From Nocardiopsis endophytica (GTDB lineage Bacteria > Actinomycetota > Actinomycetes > Streptosporangiales > Streptosporangiaceae): 64,000 nucleotides of DNA. The stretch is from assembly GCF_027706725.1 (NCBI RefSeq), contig NZ_JAQFWQ010000002.1:1-64000 (forward strand), written 5' to 3'. This document shows, in pieces, positions 1 through 8,452 of this stretch; the first letter of the stretch is position 1, and each line of letters starts with the position of its first letter. The notes beneath the pieces were generated by a model. It was not told where the DNA came from. It ran no database searches and was given only the letters and a program-made list of their open reading frames with translations. The translations under genes and the position numbers were made by a program.

Positions 1-45
1 CGCTAAAACCGGCCCGGTAGGGGCGTTTTCCCCGAGATCAACGAG
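1..45. repeat. GATCTCGGG palindrome, right half only
   Basis: The window opens inside a copy of the palindromic element seen complete at 21978-22041. The loop sequence and the right arm CCCGAGATCAACG are present, while the left arm lies outside the window. The sequence that follows (to about 80) is nearly the same as the one after the 21978 copy, so the whole composite element is repeated about 22 kb apart. Confidence 0.8.
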
Positions 46-217
46 GAGCGGCACCAGGGGTGCGGGCGCCACGAGCGCGGACGACCACGCACCCACCCCC
101 GGCCGCGCCGCCGCCCAGGCAAGATCCATGAGCGGGGCAGCAGCCGAGCCGTCCCACCCGGACCGCGAGCGACCCATCACCCGGCAGACAGCGCCCGGGA
201 ACCACCCCGCTCCCTCC

Positions 218-862
218 GTCGCCGCCATCAACGGTGACCACCCGCACGCGCCGCGCCCGACAGCGCTGCGGCAAGGGCTGCCGGCCTTTCCTCGTCGCTG
301 CCCCTACCTGGCACTCCGCCGACCTGACGGACGGCCGGGGCCCGGAGCGGGGTACCAGCCCAGCCGCCCGCCGACCCGCACCGCGAGCGACCCGCCACCC
401 GGCAGGCAGGGCCGGGGAACCGCCCCGTTTCTGCCGTCGCCGCCATCAACGGTGACCACCCGCACGCGCCGCGCCCGACAACGCTGCCGCGCGGGCCGCT
501 GGCCTTTCCTCGTCGCTGCCCCTACCTGGCACTCCGCCGACCTGACGGACGGCCGAGGCCCGGAGCGGGGCACCAGCCCAGCCGCCCACCCGCACCGCGA
601 GCGACCCGCCACCCGGCAGGCAGGGCCGGGGAACCGCCCGACTCCGGCCGTCGCCGCCATCAACGGTGACCATGCACACGCCCGGCGGCCGACAACGCTG
701 CCGGAAGGGCCTCTGACCTTTGCCGTCGCTGCCGTTGCGACCTTGCATTCCGGCGGCCCGCCGCCCGGGCAGAGCCCGCAAGCGGGGTACCTGCTGGGCC
801 GACTGGCGACCGGGACACCGAGGGGACCGGCGACCTGCACCACCGCGCGCCCTGGGGTGGGG
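218..862. repeat. Tandem intergenic repeat, three units of about 216 bp
   Basis: Three head-to-tail units begin with GTCGCCGCCATCAACGGTGA at 218, 436 and 650 (periods 218 and 214 bp). Units 1 and 2 are nearly identical and unit 3 is more divergent. Related units lie at 21103-21530 (reverse orientation) and 22140-22320. Open frames cross the region on both strands, but they are proline/arginine-rich repeat translations without a recognisable domain. I see no gene between 46 and 1049. Confidence 0.8.
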
Positions 863-1049
863 TGGGCCCGCCAAGCAAGAGCGACCACCCACCCACGGAC
901 GGCGGGGATGGAACCCAAACCCGCCCCCAAAGACGCCCCAAGGAAAACGGCCCCCTACCCTCACTTCCCTTCACCGCTGAACACAGCGACCACGCGGCGC
1001 GTGGTAGGGATGCCCCCGGGACCGACTCGCGCGGCCTCCGGCGGTCTGG

Positions 1050-1952
1050 TCAGGCCTCCTTGGGCGGCGCGTGTTCGGCGATCCTGGCGAACTCCTCGAT
1101 GCCCAGCGCCTCGCCCCTCGCCGTCGGGTCAACGCCCGCGGCCCGCAGGGCCTCCTCCGCGCGCTTGGGTGAGCCCGCCCACGACGACAGGGCCGCGCGC
1201 AGGGTCTTGCGGCGCTGGGCGAACGCCGCGTCGATCACGGCGAAGACCTCCCGCCGGTCCACGTCCGCCACCGGAGCCTCCCTGCGCTCCAGCGACACCA
1301 GCCCCGAGTCCACGTTGGGCGCGGGCCAGAACACGTTCCGCCCCACCGCCCCGGCCCGGCGCACGTCGGCGTACCAGGCCGCCTTCGCCGACGGCACCCC
1401 GTAGGTCCTGCCGCCCGGCGCGGCCGCAAGGCGGTCGGCGACCTCGGCCTGGACCATCACCAGGCCGCGGCGCAGCGACGGCAGCCGCTCCAGCAGGTGC
1501 AGCACCACCGGGACCGCGACGTTGTACGGCAGGTTCGCCACCAGCGCGGTCGGCTCAGGGCCGGGCACCTCGGTGATGCGCATCGCGTCGGCGGCGACCA
1601 CCCGCAGCCGGTCGGCCAGGTCCGGCGCGTGCTCGGCGACGGTCCCCGGCAGCGCCTCGGCCAGTACCGGATCCACCTCGACCGCGGTCACCCCCGCCAC
1701 GTGCGGCAGCAGGGCCAGGGTGAGCGACCCGAGCCCGGGCCCCACCTCCAGCACGGTGTCGTCGGCCCCGACCCCGGACACCCGGACGATCCGGCGCACG
1801 GTCCCGCCGTCGATCACGAAGTTCTGCCCCAGGGTCTTGGTGGGCCGCACGCCGAACCGGTCGGCGAGCCGCCGCACGTCGGCGGGGGTGAGCAGGCGTG
1901 CACCGCCGGGGCCGTCAGGGTTCTCAGGGTTCTCGGAGTCGGTCACCCGCAT
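1050..1952 (-). CDS. rsmA: 16S rRNA dimethyladenosine transferase RsmA (KsgA)
   Basis: This cytoplasmic SAM-dependent enzyme dimethylates two adjacent adenines near the 3' end of 16S rRNA late in 30S assembly. The 300-residue length fits the family. The KTLGQNF motif lies near residue 40, the Rossmann motif [12 protein letters not shown] near 68, and the catalytic NLPYN motif near 140. The ATG at 1952 is followed by a short Pro/Gly-rich lead before the conserved core. It lies downstream of and co-directional with rpfB, the usual actinobacterial rpfB-rsmA order. The 75-bp gap suggests co-transcription. Confidence 0.96.
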   Translation of the reverse strand: MRVTDSENPENPDGPGGARLLTPADVRRLADRFGVRPTKTLGQNFVIDGGTVRRIVRVSGVGADDTVLEVGPGLGSLTLALLPHVAGVTAVEVDPVLAEALPGTVAEHAPDLADRLRVVAADAMRITEVPGPEPTALVANLPYNVAVPVVLHLLERLPSLRRGLVMVQAEVADRLAAAPGGRTYGVPSAKAAWYADVRRAGAVGRNVFWPAPNVDSGLVSLERREAPVADVDRREVFAVIDAAFAQRRKTLRAALSSWAGSPKRAEEALRAAGVDPTARGEALGIEEFARIAEHAPPKEA

Positions 1953-2027
1953 ATTTTGCCAGGCGGCGGGGGCGACCGGGGTCGCGGTGCCCGGCCGCCG
2001 CTCGCGCCGGAACCCTGCCTGCGCCCC

Positions 2028-3284
2028 TCAGTCGAACAGGTGGCGGCCGCATTCCGGCCACTGGCTCTGCCAGTTCCCGTCGACCATCTCGTACAGCCTC
2101 TGCGCCCGCATCGTCTGCTCGCTCGCCGGGGCCTCCGCCGGGGACCCCGACCCGCCGGCCGACTGCCACGTGGACGGGGAGAACTGGTACAGCCCGTAGT
2201 ACCCGCCCGCCGAGTTCACCGCCGCGGGGTCGCCGCCGGACTCGCACTGCGCCAGAGCCGACCAGTTCAGGCCGCCGGCCGCCCCTCCTCCGGCGGCCCC
2301 GGCGGCGCCGTCCGCCGCATCCGCCTGCCCCGGCTCGGCCGTGCCGACCTCCACGACCCCGTCGACGGGCTCCTCGACGACCTCCTCCTTCAGCACGCGC
2401 TCGGTCTCCTCGCCCTCCTCCCGCACCGGGAGCACGGTCACCTTCTTCACCCCGTCCTCCGCCTCCCGGACGGTGCGCTCCTCCCCCTTCTCCAGCTCGT
2501 CGGTCTCGCGCTCCTCCGTGTCGGCCTCGATCGGGACCTCCTCGGTCGCCGGCTTCCCCAGGGCCTCCACGACCCGGATCACCGCCCCCTCCTCGACGGC
2601 CTCGTCCACCTCCGGTTCGACGATGTCGTGGCCGCCGACGTCGATCCCGTTCTCCGCCAGCACGTCCCCCACCACGGCCTCCGTGGTGGCGACCTCCTTT
2701 CGGACGCGGTCGCGCAGGATCACCATCCCCCGGGCCCTCTCGCCGGTGACCTCCAGACCCTCCTCCGGGATGGGCTCCGACCGCTCCTCGGACAGCTCCA
2801 GCGGCTCCCCCGACAGCCCGATCTGGTCCAGGGCCTCGCCCACCGTCAGCGCCGTCACCCGGTGCGCCTCCGGCTCCTCCCCGTCGATGGCCACGGTCAG
2901 CTCCCGGGCCGAGCGCACCACGACGGCCCCGCCCCGGCCGACCCGCTCGCCGAGCCCCGGCGCCACCGCGTCGCCGTCCCGCAGGCGCACCCCGGCGTCG
3001 TCCAGGACCTCCTCGACGGTGGCGGCGTAGGTGTGCACCACGCGCTCCCGGCCGTCCACGTCCAGCAGGACCCGCTGGTCCATCGCGTAGGCGGTCCCGC
3101 CGCCCGCCAGCAGCACCGCCGCCGCCCCCGCTCCGACCGCGACCGCCCACCGGGGCATCCCGGCCGGGAGCGCGGGCACCCCGGGAAGCGCGAGGCGGAC
3201 GGAGCGCAGCGGCGCCGAGCCGCGGCGAGCCCTCCGACGGCCGCCCCGACTCCGCCGCCCTGACCGTGGTGGTGGTTTGCGCAC
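2028..3284 (-). CDS. rpfB: Resuscitation-promoting factor RpfB
   Basis: This is a secreted or membrane-anchored peptidoglycan hydrolase acting in growth resumption and wall remodelling. An Arg-rich cytoplasmic start leads into one hydrophobic segment, three DUF348 repeats, a G5 domain, a Gly/Ala linker, and a C-terminal transglycosylase-like Rpf domain. In the Rpf domain the catalytic Glu is in AQCESGGDP and a second Cys is in PECGRHL. The start chosen is GTG 3284, preceded by GGAAG; an in-frame GTG at 3350 would add 22 residues without a good ribosome site. The gene lies upstream of rsmA, as in mycobacteria and Streptomyces. Domain order is seen and the role is family knowledge. Confidence 0.93.
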   Translation of the reverse strand: MRKPPPRSGRRSRGGRRRARRGSAPLRSVRLALPGVPALPAGMPRWAVAVGAGAAAVLLAGGGTAYAMDQRVLLDVDGRERVVHTYAATVEEVLDDAGVRLRDGDAVAPGLGERVGRGGAVVVRSARELTVAIDGEEPEAHRVTALTVGEALDQIGLSGEPLELSEERSEPIPEEGLEVTGERARGMVILRDRVRKEVATTEAVVGDVLAENGIDVGGHDIVEPEVDEAVEEGAVIRVVEALGKPATEEVPIEADTEERETDELEKGEERTVREAEDGVKKVTVLPVREEGEETERVLKEEVVEEPVDGVVEVGTAEPGQADAADGAAGAAGGGAAGGLNWSALAQCESGGDPAAVNSAGGYYGLYQFSPSTWQSAGGSGSPAEAPASEQTMRAQRLYEMVDGNWQSQWPECGRHLFD

Positions 3285-3691
3285 GATTCTTCCGATCCCT
3301 TCAAAGACACGTGAAATGACAGCGGACACAAGAGGACAGGGGGAATCCACGCGAAAGAGAAAGGGATCCCCAGGGGCGCCGGCCGCCCGGGAGCGCAGGA
3401 GAGAGTGCTCGCCACGAGGGTGCCCGACCTCGGACTCCGCGCGCCCTCCCCAGAGGTCGCCCGCGGAATCGGCGGCGGCCGCACCGCCACTCGGACATTA
3501 TCATCGCGGCTTTTCCCGTCATGGACATCGACCGAAATCCCGTGCGCGCCGAATCCCTTTTCGGAAGAGCACCCCCTTTTGCGGTGCCCCTGTGCGCGGC
3601 GCCTCCCCCGGGGTCCGGGAGTGACCCGCCCCCTCCGGACCGGCACAATGGGGAAACCGAACGAGATTCGAATCCGAGTGGAGGTCGATCG
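3285..3691. other. Intergenic, divergent promoter region
   Basis: This stretch separates the divergent rpfB and CaiB-family genes. It must hold both promoters, but I recognise no clear operator or RNA element. Open frames here are extensions of the flanking genes. Confidence 0.5.
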
Positions 3692-4795
3692 ATGGGACCC
3701 CTCAAGGGAGTGCGGGTGCTGGAGTTCGCGGGCATCGGCCCCGGCCCCCTGGCCGCCATGCTCCTGGCCGACCTGGGCGCGAGCGTGATCCGGCTGGACC
3801 GCCCGCAGGCGGCGCAGGCCTCGGCGGCCGGGGTCCCCGGCCACCTCGACAGCGGCCGCCCGGTCGTCGGCGCCGACCTGAAGACCGAGGAGGGCCTACA
3901 CACCGCCCGCACCCTGATCGCCTCGGCGGACGTGCTGCTGGAGGGGTTCCGCCCCGGCGTGATGGAGCGGCGCGGTCTGGGCCCCGACGCGTGCGCCGAG
4001 ATCAACCCGCGCCTGGTCTACGCCCGGATGACCGGCTGGGGCCAGGACGGCCCGCTCGCGCACGTCGCCGGGCACGACATGAACTACATCTCCCTCAACG
4101 GCACCCTGCACAGCATCGGCCGCAGGGGCGAGGCCCCGGTCCCCCCGCTCAACCTGGTCGGCGACTTCGGTGGCGGCACCATGCTGGTGGTCACCGGCAT
4201 CCTCGCCGCCCTCGTGGAGCGCTCCGCCTCCGGGCGCGGGCAGACGGTCGACGCCGCCATGGTCGACGGCAGCGCCTTCCTCATGTCGATGATCTACGAG
4301 CAGCGCGAGCGCGGCGGGTGGACCGATGAGCGCGGCGACAACTTCCTCGACACCGGCGCGCCCTGGTACGACGTGTACACCTGCGCCGACGGGCGGCACG
4401 TGTCGGTCGCCTGCATCGAGCCGCAGTTCTACGCGGCCTTCCTGCAGGGGATCGGGCTCGCCGACGCCGAGGACCTGCCCGGCCAGTGGGACAAGGAGCG
4501 CTGGCCGGAGCTGCGCGAGCGCTTCGCCGCCGTGCTGGCCACCCGCACCCGCGACGAGTGGGGGGAGGTCTTCGGCACCGAGGACGCCTGCGTCCAGCCG
4601 GTCCTGTCGATGGCCGAGGCCGCCGACCACCCGCACATCGCCGCGCGCGGCACGGTGGTCCGCAAGAACGGGACGACCTTCCCCGGCCCGGCTCCGCGCT
4701 TCGACCGCACGCCGGGCCGCGCGACCCGCGACCCCGAGTACCCCGCTCCGACGGCCGACGAGGCCCTCAAGGAGTGGGGCGTGGAGCTCGGATAG
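3692..4795 (+). CDS. CaiB/BaiF-family CoA-transferase or alpha-methylacyl-CoA racemase
   Basis: Family III CoA-transferases move CoA between acids; the racemase branch epimerises 2-methylacyl-CoA esters. The 367-residue product starts with GVRVLEFAGIGPGPLAAMLL, typical of the AMACR branch. Other family motifs are LEGFRPGVMERRGLGP, a GHDMNYISL segment and the glycine-rich VGDFGGGTM. The start is ATG 3692 because GGAGG lies 8 nt upstream and family homology begins there, although the frame is open further upstream. The gene is monocistronic, divergent from rpfB, and ends at a palindromic element. Racemase is more likely than transferase, but substrate choice cannot be read from sequence. Confidence 0.88.
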   Translation: MGPLKGVRVLEFAGIGPGPLAAMLLADLGASVIRLDRPQAAQASAAGVPGHLDSGRPVVGADLKTEEGLHTARTLIASADVLLEGFRPGVMERRGLGPDACAEINPRLVYARMTGWGQDGPLAHVAGHDMNYISLNGTLHSIGRRGEAPVPPLNLVGDFGGGTMLVVTGILAALVERSASGRGQTVDAAMVDGSAFLMSMIYEQRERGGWTDERGDNFLDTGAPWYDVYTCADGRHVSVACIEPQFYAAFLQGIGLADAEDLPGQWDKERWPELRERFAAVLATRTRDEWGEVFGTEDACVQPVLSMAEAADHPHIAARGTVVRKNGTTFPGPAPRFDRTPGRATRDPEYPAPTADEALKEWGVELG

Positions 4796-4815
4796 GGCCC
4801 CACCCGGCCGCCCCG

Positions 4816-4879
4816 CGTTGATCTCGGGGATCTGTCCCCTAAAACCGCCCGCGTAGGGGCGTTTTTCCCGAGATCAACG
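4816..4879. repeat. GATCTCGGG palindrome between convergent genes
   Basis: The arms CGTTGATCTCGGG and CCCGAGATCAACG flank a loop containing CTAAAACC and GTAGGGGCG. It sits exactly between the stops of the CaiB-family gene and tatD, so it probably serves as a bidirectional terminator. Other copies in this window are at 1, 21978 and 50356, with weaker ones at 21672 and 21888. Confidence 0.85.
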
Positions 4880-4892
4880 AGGTCTGAGCGGG

Positions 4893-5819
4893 TCAGGCCT
4901 CCAGCTTGAACGCCCTGCGGCCGTTCTCGGCGATCTGCGCCGCCAGCGCGTCCTCGTCCTCGCCGCGCGCCTCGGCCAGGCCGCGCAGCGTGTACGGGAT
5001 CAGGTACGGGGCGTTCGGCCGCCCCCGGTACGGCTTCGGCGTCAGGAACGGCGCGTCCGTCTCCACCAGCAGCAGCTCCGCCGGGGCCACCGCCGCGGCC
5101 TCCCTCAGGTGGTGCGCGGACGCGAACGTCACGTTCCCCGCGAAGCTCATGAAGTAGCCCTGGTCCGCGCACACCTTGGCCATCTCGGCGTCGCCGGAGT
5201 AGCAGTGGAACACCACGGTCTCCGGCGCGCCCTCCTCCTCCAGGAGCCGCAGCACGTCCTCGTGGGCGTCCCGGTCGTGGATCATCAGGGCCTTGCCGTG
5301 CCGCTTGGCCACGTCGATGTGCCGGCGGAAGGAGTCCTGCTGGGCCGCCTTCCCCTCCTCGCCGGTGCGGAAGTAGTCCAGGCCCGTCTCCCCCACGGCC
5401 CGCACCCCGGGCCGCGCGGCCAGCCGGTCGATCTCGGCGACCGCGTCCGCCAGCGCGCGCTCGCCGCCCGCCTCGCGGCGCTTGCCCGCCCAGTCGGTCT
5501 CGTCGACCTCGACGCCGGGCGCGCCGTCGCCGTGCACGATGCGCGGCGCCTCGTTGGGGTGCAGCGCCACGGCCGCGTAGACCGACGGGTTCCGCTCGGC
5601 CAGGTCGGCCGCCCACCGGGACGACTCCAGGTCGACGCCGACCTGCACCAGCGGGGTCACCCCCACCGCCTCGGCGGCGGCGATGATCGCCTCCGGCTCG
5701 GGCTCCTGCATGTCCATGTGGGTGTGGCTGTCGGCGACCGCCACGCGCAGCGGCTCGGGGGCCGGGGGAGGCGTCTGCGCGTTGCGGTTCCGCACGGCCT
5801 CTCCACTGCGCTTGCCCAT
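4893..5819 (-). CDS. tatD: TatD-family metal-dependent hydrolase
   Basis: TatD proteins are TIM-barrel metallohydrolases with 3'-5' DNase activity, linked to DNA repair and quality control. The product has 308 residues. The first metal motif HTHMD is at 32-36, a GETGLDY motif carries the Glu ligand, MIHDRDA and FHCYSG carry later His ligands, and ETDAPFL carries the final Asp. The ATG at 5819 follows GAGGAG on the minus strand. It lies downstream of metG, matching the actinobacterial metG-tatD-rpfB-ksgA order. The first 20 residues are charged and Pro-rich and may be disordered. Confidence 0.93.
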   Translation of the reverse strand: MGKRSGEAVRNRNAQTPPPAPEPLRVAVADSHTHMDMQEPEPEAIIAAAEAVGVTPLVQVGVDLESSRWAADLAERNPSVYAAVALHPNEAPRIVHGDGAPGVEVDETDWAGKRREAGGERALADAVAEIDRLAARPGVRAVGETGLDYFRTGEEGKAAQQDSFRRHIDVAKRHGKALMIHDRDAHEDVLRLLEEEGAPETVVFHCYSGDAEMAKVCADQGYFMSFAGNVTFASAHHLREAAAVAPAELLLVETDAPFLTPKPYRGRPNAPYLIPYTLRGLAEARGEDEDALAAQIAENGRRAFKLEA

Positions 5820-5971
5820 GGGTTCTGCTCCTCGCTCACTGCTCGAACGGCGCGCGCTCTGCGCACGCGCGCGGCGGACCGTCGGGTACAACGGTCCGCC
5901 GCCCTCGGTATTCCCGTCGGGATCCCCGCCCGGGGAACGGCCTGGGCCGCCCCTCCCGGCGCGCCCCGCCG

Positions 5972-7789
5972 CTATCCGGCCTCGGCCTCCAGCCGCGCCA
6001 GCTCCTCGTCGACCACGCTCTGGTCCAGCTTGGCGAAGAGCGGCTGCGGCTTGGACAGCGGGGTCCCGGGCACGATCGGCCGGGACTCCCAGACGGCCTC
6101 GTCCTCGGCGTAGTCGCCGGTGATCACCGGGTACTCCGAGGCGGCCTCCTCGCCGCCGATCGCGTCGTGCCCGGTGTCGATGCGCGGCATGCCCGACCAC
6201 TGCCCGGTGCCGCCCAGCATCGCGTGCACCTTGTTGGACGACTCCGGCAGGAACGGCGTCATCAGCGACTTCGCGTCGTCGACGAGCTGCAGCGCCACGT
6301 GCAGCACGGTCTTCATCCGCTCCGGGTCGGTCTTCTTCAGCGCCCACGGGGCCTGGTCGGAGATGTACTTGTTGGCCTCGGCGACGGTGCGCATGGCCTC
6401 CTGCAGCCCGGCCTTGAACCGGTTGGCGTCCAGGTGCTCGCCGACCGCCGCGAACGAGGCGCGCGAGGCCTCCAGCACCCGGCGGTCCTCGTCGGTGAAC
6501 TCTCCCGGCTCGGGGATCTCGCCGAAGTTCTTGGCCGCCATGTTCAGCGAGCGGTTGACCAGGTTCCCCCAGGCCGCCACCAGCTCGTCGTTGTTCCGGC
6601 GGACGAACTCCGACCAGGTGAAGTCGGTGTCCTGGGTCTCCGGCCCGGCCGCGATGATGTAGTACCGCAGCGCGTCGGCCGAGTAGCGCTCCAGGAAGTC
6701 GCGGACGTAGATGACCACGCGCCGCGACGAGGAGAACTTGCGCCCCTCCATGGTGAGGAACTCGCTGGAGACCACCTCGGTGGGCAGGTTCATCCGCCCC
6801 AGCGACCCCGGCTCGCCGCCGCGGTCGCCCCCGCCGTTGTAGCCGAGCAGCATCGCCGGCCAGATCTCGGCGTGGAAGACGATGTTGTCCTTGCCCATGA
6901 AGTAGTAGGACTCGGCGTCCTCGGCCTGCCAGTAGCGGCGCCAGGCCTCCGGGTCGCCGGTGCGGCGGGCCCACTCGATCGCCGCCGACAGGTAGCCGAT
7001 GACCGCGTCGAACCACACGTACAGCCGCTTGTTGGCCTGGTCGCTCCAGCCCTCCAGCGGGATCGGCACGCCCCAGTCCAGGTCCCGGCTGATCGCCCGC
7101 GGCTGCAGGTCGTCCAGCAGGTTCAGGGAGAACTTGAGCACGTTGGGGCGCCACTGGCCGGACTTGGAGCGCATCCACTCACCCAGCACCTCGGCGAAGG
7201 CCGGCAGGTCCAGCATGAAGTGCTCGGTGTCGACGAACTCGGGCGTCTCGCCGTTGATCCGCGAGCGCGGCCCGATCAGGTCGACCGGGTCGAGCTGGTT
7301 GCCGCAGTTGTCGCACTGGTCGCCGCGCGCGCCGTCGTAGCCGCAGATGGGGCAGGTGCCCTCGATGTAGCGGTCGGGCAGGGTGCGCCCGGTCGACGGG
7401 GACACCGCCCCCTTGGTGGTGCGGGCGAAGATGTAGCCGTTGTCGTAGAGGCCCCGGAACAGCTCCTGCACCACGGCGTAGTGGTTGCCGGTGGTGGTGC
7501 GGGTGAACAGGTCGTAGGACAGGCCCAGGGCGACCAGGTCCTCGACGATGATCCTGTTGTAGCGGTCGGCCAGCTCGCGGGCGCTCACGCCCTCCTGGTC
7601 GGCCAGCACCTGGATCGGGGTGCCGTGCTCGTCGGTGCCGCTGACCATGAGCACGTCGTGGCCGCGCATTCGCTGGAAGCGCGCGAAGACGTCCGAGGGG
7701 ACCCCGAACCCGGATACGTGCCCAATGTGGCGCGGCCCGTTGGTGTACGGCCACGCCACCGCGGTCAGGATGTGGCGATTCGACGACAT
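5972..7789 (-). CDS. metG: Methionyl-tRNA synthetase
   Basis: This class I aminoacyl-tRNA synthetase charges tRNA-Met in the cytosol. The 605-residue product shows the HIGH signature as RHIGH near residue 20 and a zinc-binding knuckle CPICGYD...CDNCG near 150-165. The KMSKS loop appears as KFSSSR near residue 350, a variant common in actinobacterial enzymes. An anticodon-binding helical domain follows. No C-terminal EMAP-like domain is present, in keeping with its length. tatD starts 152 bp downstream on the same strand. Confidence 0.97.
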   Translation of the reverse strand: MSSNRHILTAVAWPYTNGPRHIGHVSGFGVPSDVFARFQRMRGHDVLMVSGTDEHGTPIQVLADQEGVSARELADRYNRIIVEDLVALGLSYDLFTRTTTGNHYAVVQELFRGLYDNGYIFARTTKGAVSPSTGRTLPDRYIEGTCPICGYDGARGDQCDNCGNQLDPVDLIGPRSRINGETPEFVDTEHFMLDLPAFAEVLGEWMRSKSGQWRPNVLKFSLNLLDDLQPRAISRDLDWGVPIPLEGWSDQANKRLYVWFDAVIGYLSAAIEWARRTGDPEAWRRYWQAEDAESYYFMGKDNIVFHAEIWPAMLLGYNGGGDRGGEPGSLGRMNLPTEVVSSEFLTMEGRKFSSSRRVVIYVRDFLERYSADALRYYIIAAGPETQDTDFTWSEFVRRNNDELVAAWGNLVNRSLNMAAKNFGEIPEPGEFTDEDRRVLEASRASFAAVGEHLDANRFKAGLQEAMRTVAEANKYISDQAPWALKKTDPERMKTVLHVALQLVDDAKSLMTPFLPESSNKVHAMLGGTGQWSGMPRIDTGHDAIGGEEAASEYPVITGDYAEDEAVWESRPIVPGTPLSKPQPLFAKLDQSVVDEELARLEAEAG

Positions 7790-7933
7790 GCCCTCAAGAC
7801 TAAAGCCCGCGACCCCCCGGCTTCGCCTCGTTTCCTCCGCCGCTCACGCCCCTTCCTCCCCTCCCCGCCCGCGCTTGCGGGGAGCGACACCCGTCCGGGG
7901 CGTCGGTAGGGTGGTCGCGATCGCAGTCCGAAG

Positions 7934-8365
7934 GTGGTGGTCCGGGTGCTCTCACGCGCGCTGGCCGCCTTGCTGTGCGCGGCGCTTCTGCTGGCCGGGG
8001 CCCCTGCCGCGGCCGAGGCCGCCTCGCCGATCGGACCCGGGGCGCCCGCGATCCTCCTGCCCCGCGACGGGGTGGAGGTCGCCGCCCCCGGCGGGACCCA
8101 CCGCCGCGGCGACCGGGTGTGGGCCGAGGACGGCCACCGGTCGGCCGCCGCCCTGCCCGCCGGCAAGGGGGACCACCGCACCCTTCGCGACCTCCCCGAG
8201 GTGTACGCGCACGGGGCGCCCGCCCTGCCCGCCCCTCCGGGGCCGTCGGGCGTGGTGCCGCCCCCGCGCGACCAGACCGCCCGGGGCGCCGCCGAGGTCT
8301 CGGCGCTGCCCCTGGGCCGCGCTCCCCCTCCCTCCGGCGCGGCCCCCGTCCGTACCGCGGCCTGA
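7934..8365 (+). CDS. Putative secreted Pro/Ala-rich protein
   Basis: An open frame encodes up to 143 residues that begin with a signal-peptide-like segment (Arg, then a long Ala/Leu core, then AEAAS). A Pro/Gly/Ala-rich mature part follows with no recognised domain. The start could be GTG 7934, 7937 or 7946; the AAGG at 7931 fits 7946 best. It precedes secDF on the same strand with an 87-bp gap. Its base composition does not separate it from background, so it may be a chance frame; the export signal is the main support. Confidence 0.45.
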   Translation: MVVRVLSRALAALLCAALLLAGAPAAAEAASPIGPGAPAILLPRDGVEVAAPGGTHRRGDRVWAEDGHRSAAALPAGKGDHRTLRDLPEVYAHGAPALPAPPGPSGVVPPPRDQTARGAAEVSALPLGRAPPPSGAAPVRTAA

Positions 8366-8452
8366 CCGCGGGCGGCGGGACCGCCGTGCGCCCGGGCCGC
8401 GCCGCGCGGCCCGGCGCCTTCAGGGAAGTCCGGAAGTGAGCGAGGGAGTGCA

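Noticed and set aside
128-1576. A 482-residue plus-strand frame over the left repeats and rsmA
   Set aside because: It is Pro/Arg-rich, runs through tandem noncoding repeats and then antisense to rsmA, with no domain.
1497-3263. A 588-residue plus-strand frame opposite rsmA and rpfB
   Set aside because: It is the antisense shadow of two clear genes; GC-rich third positions leave such frames open.
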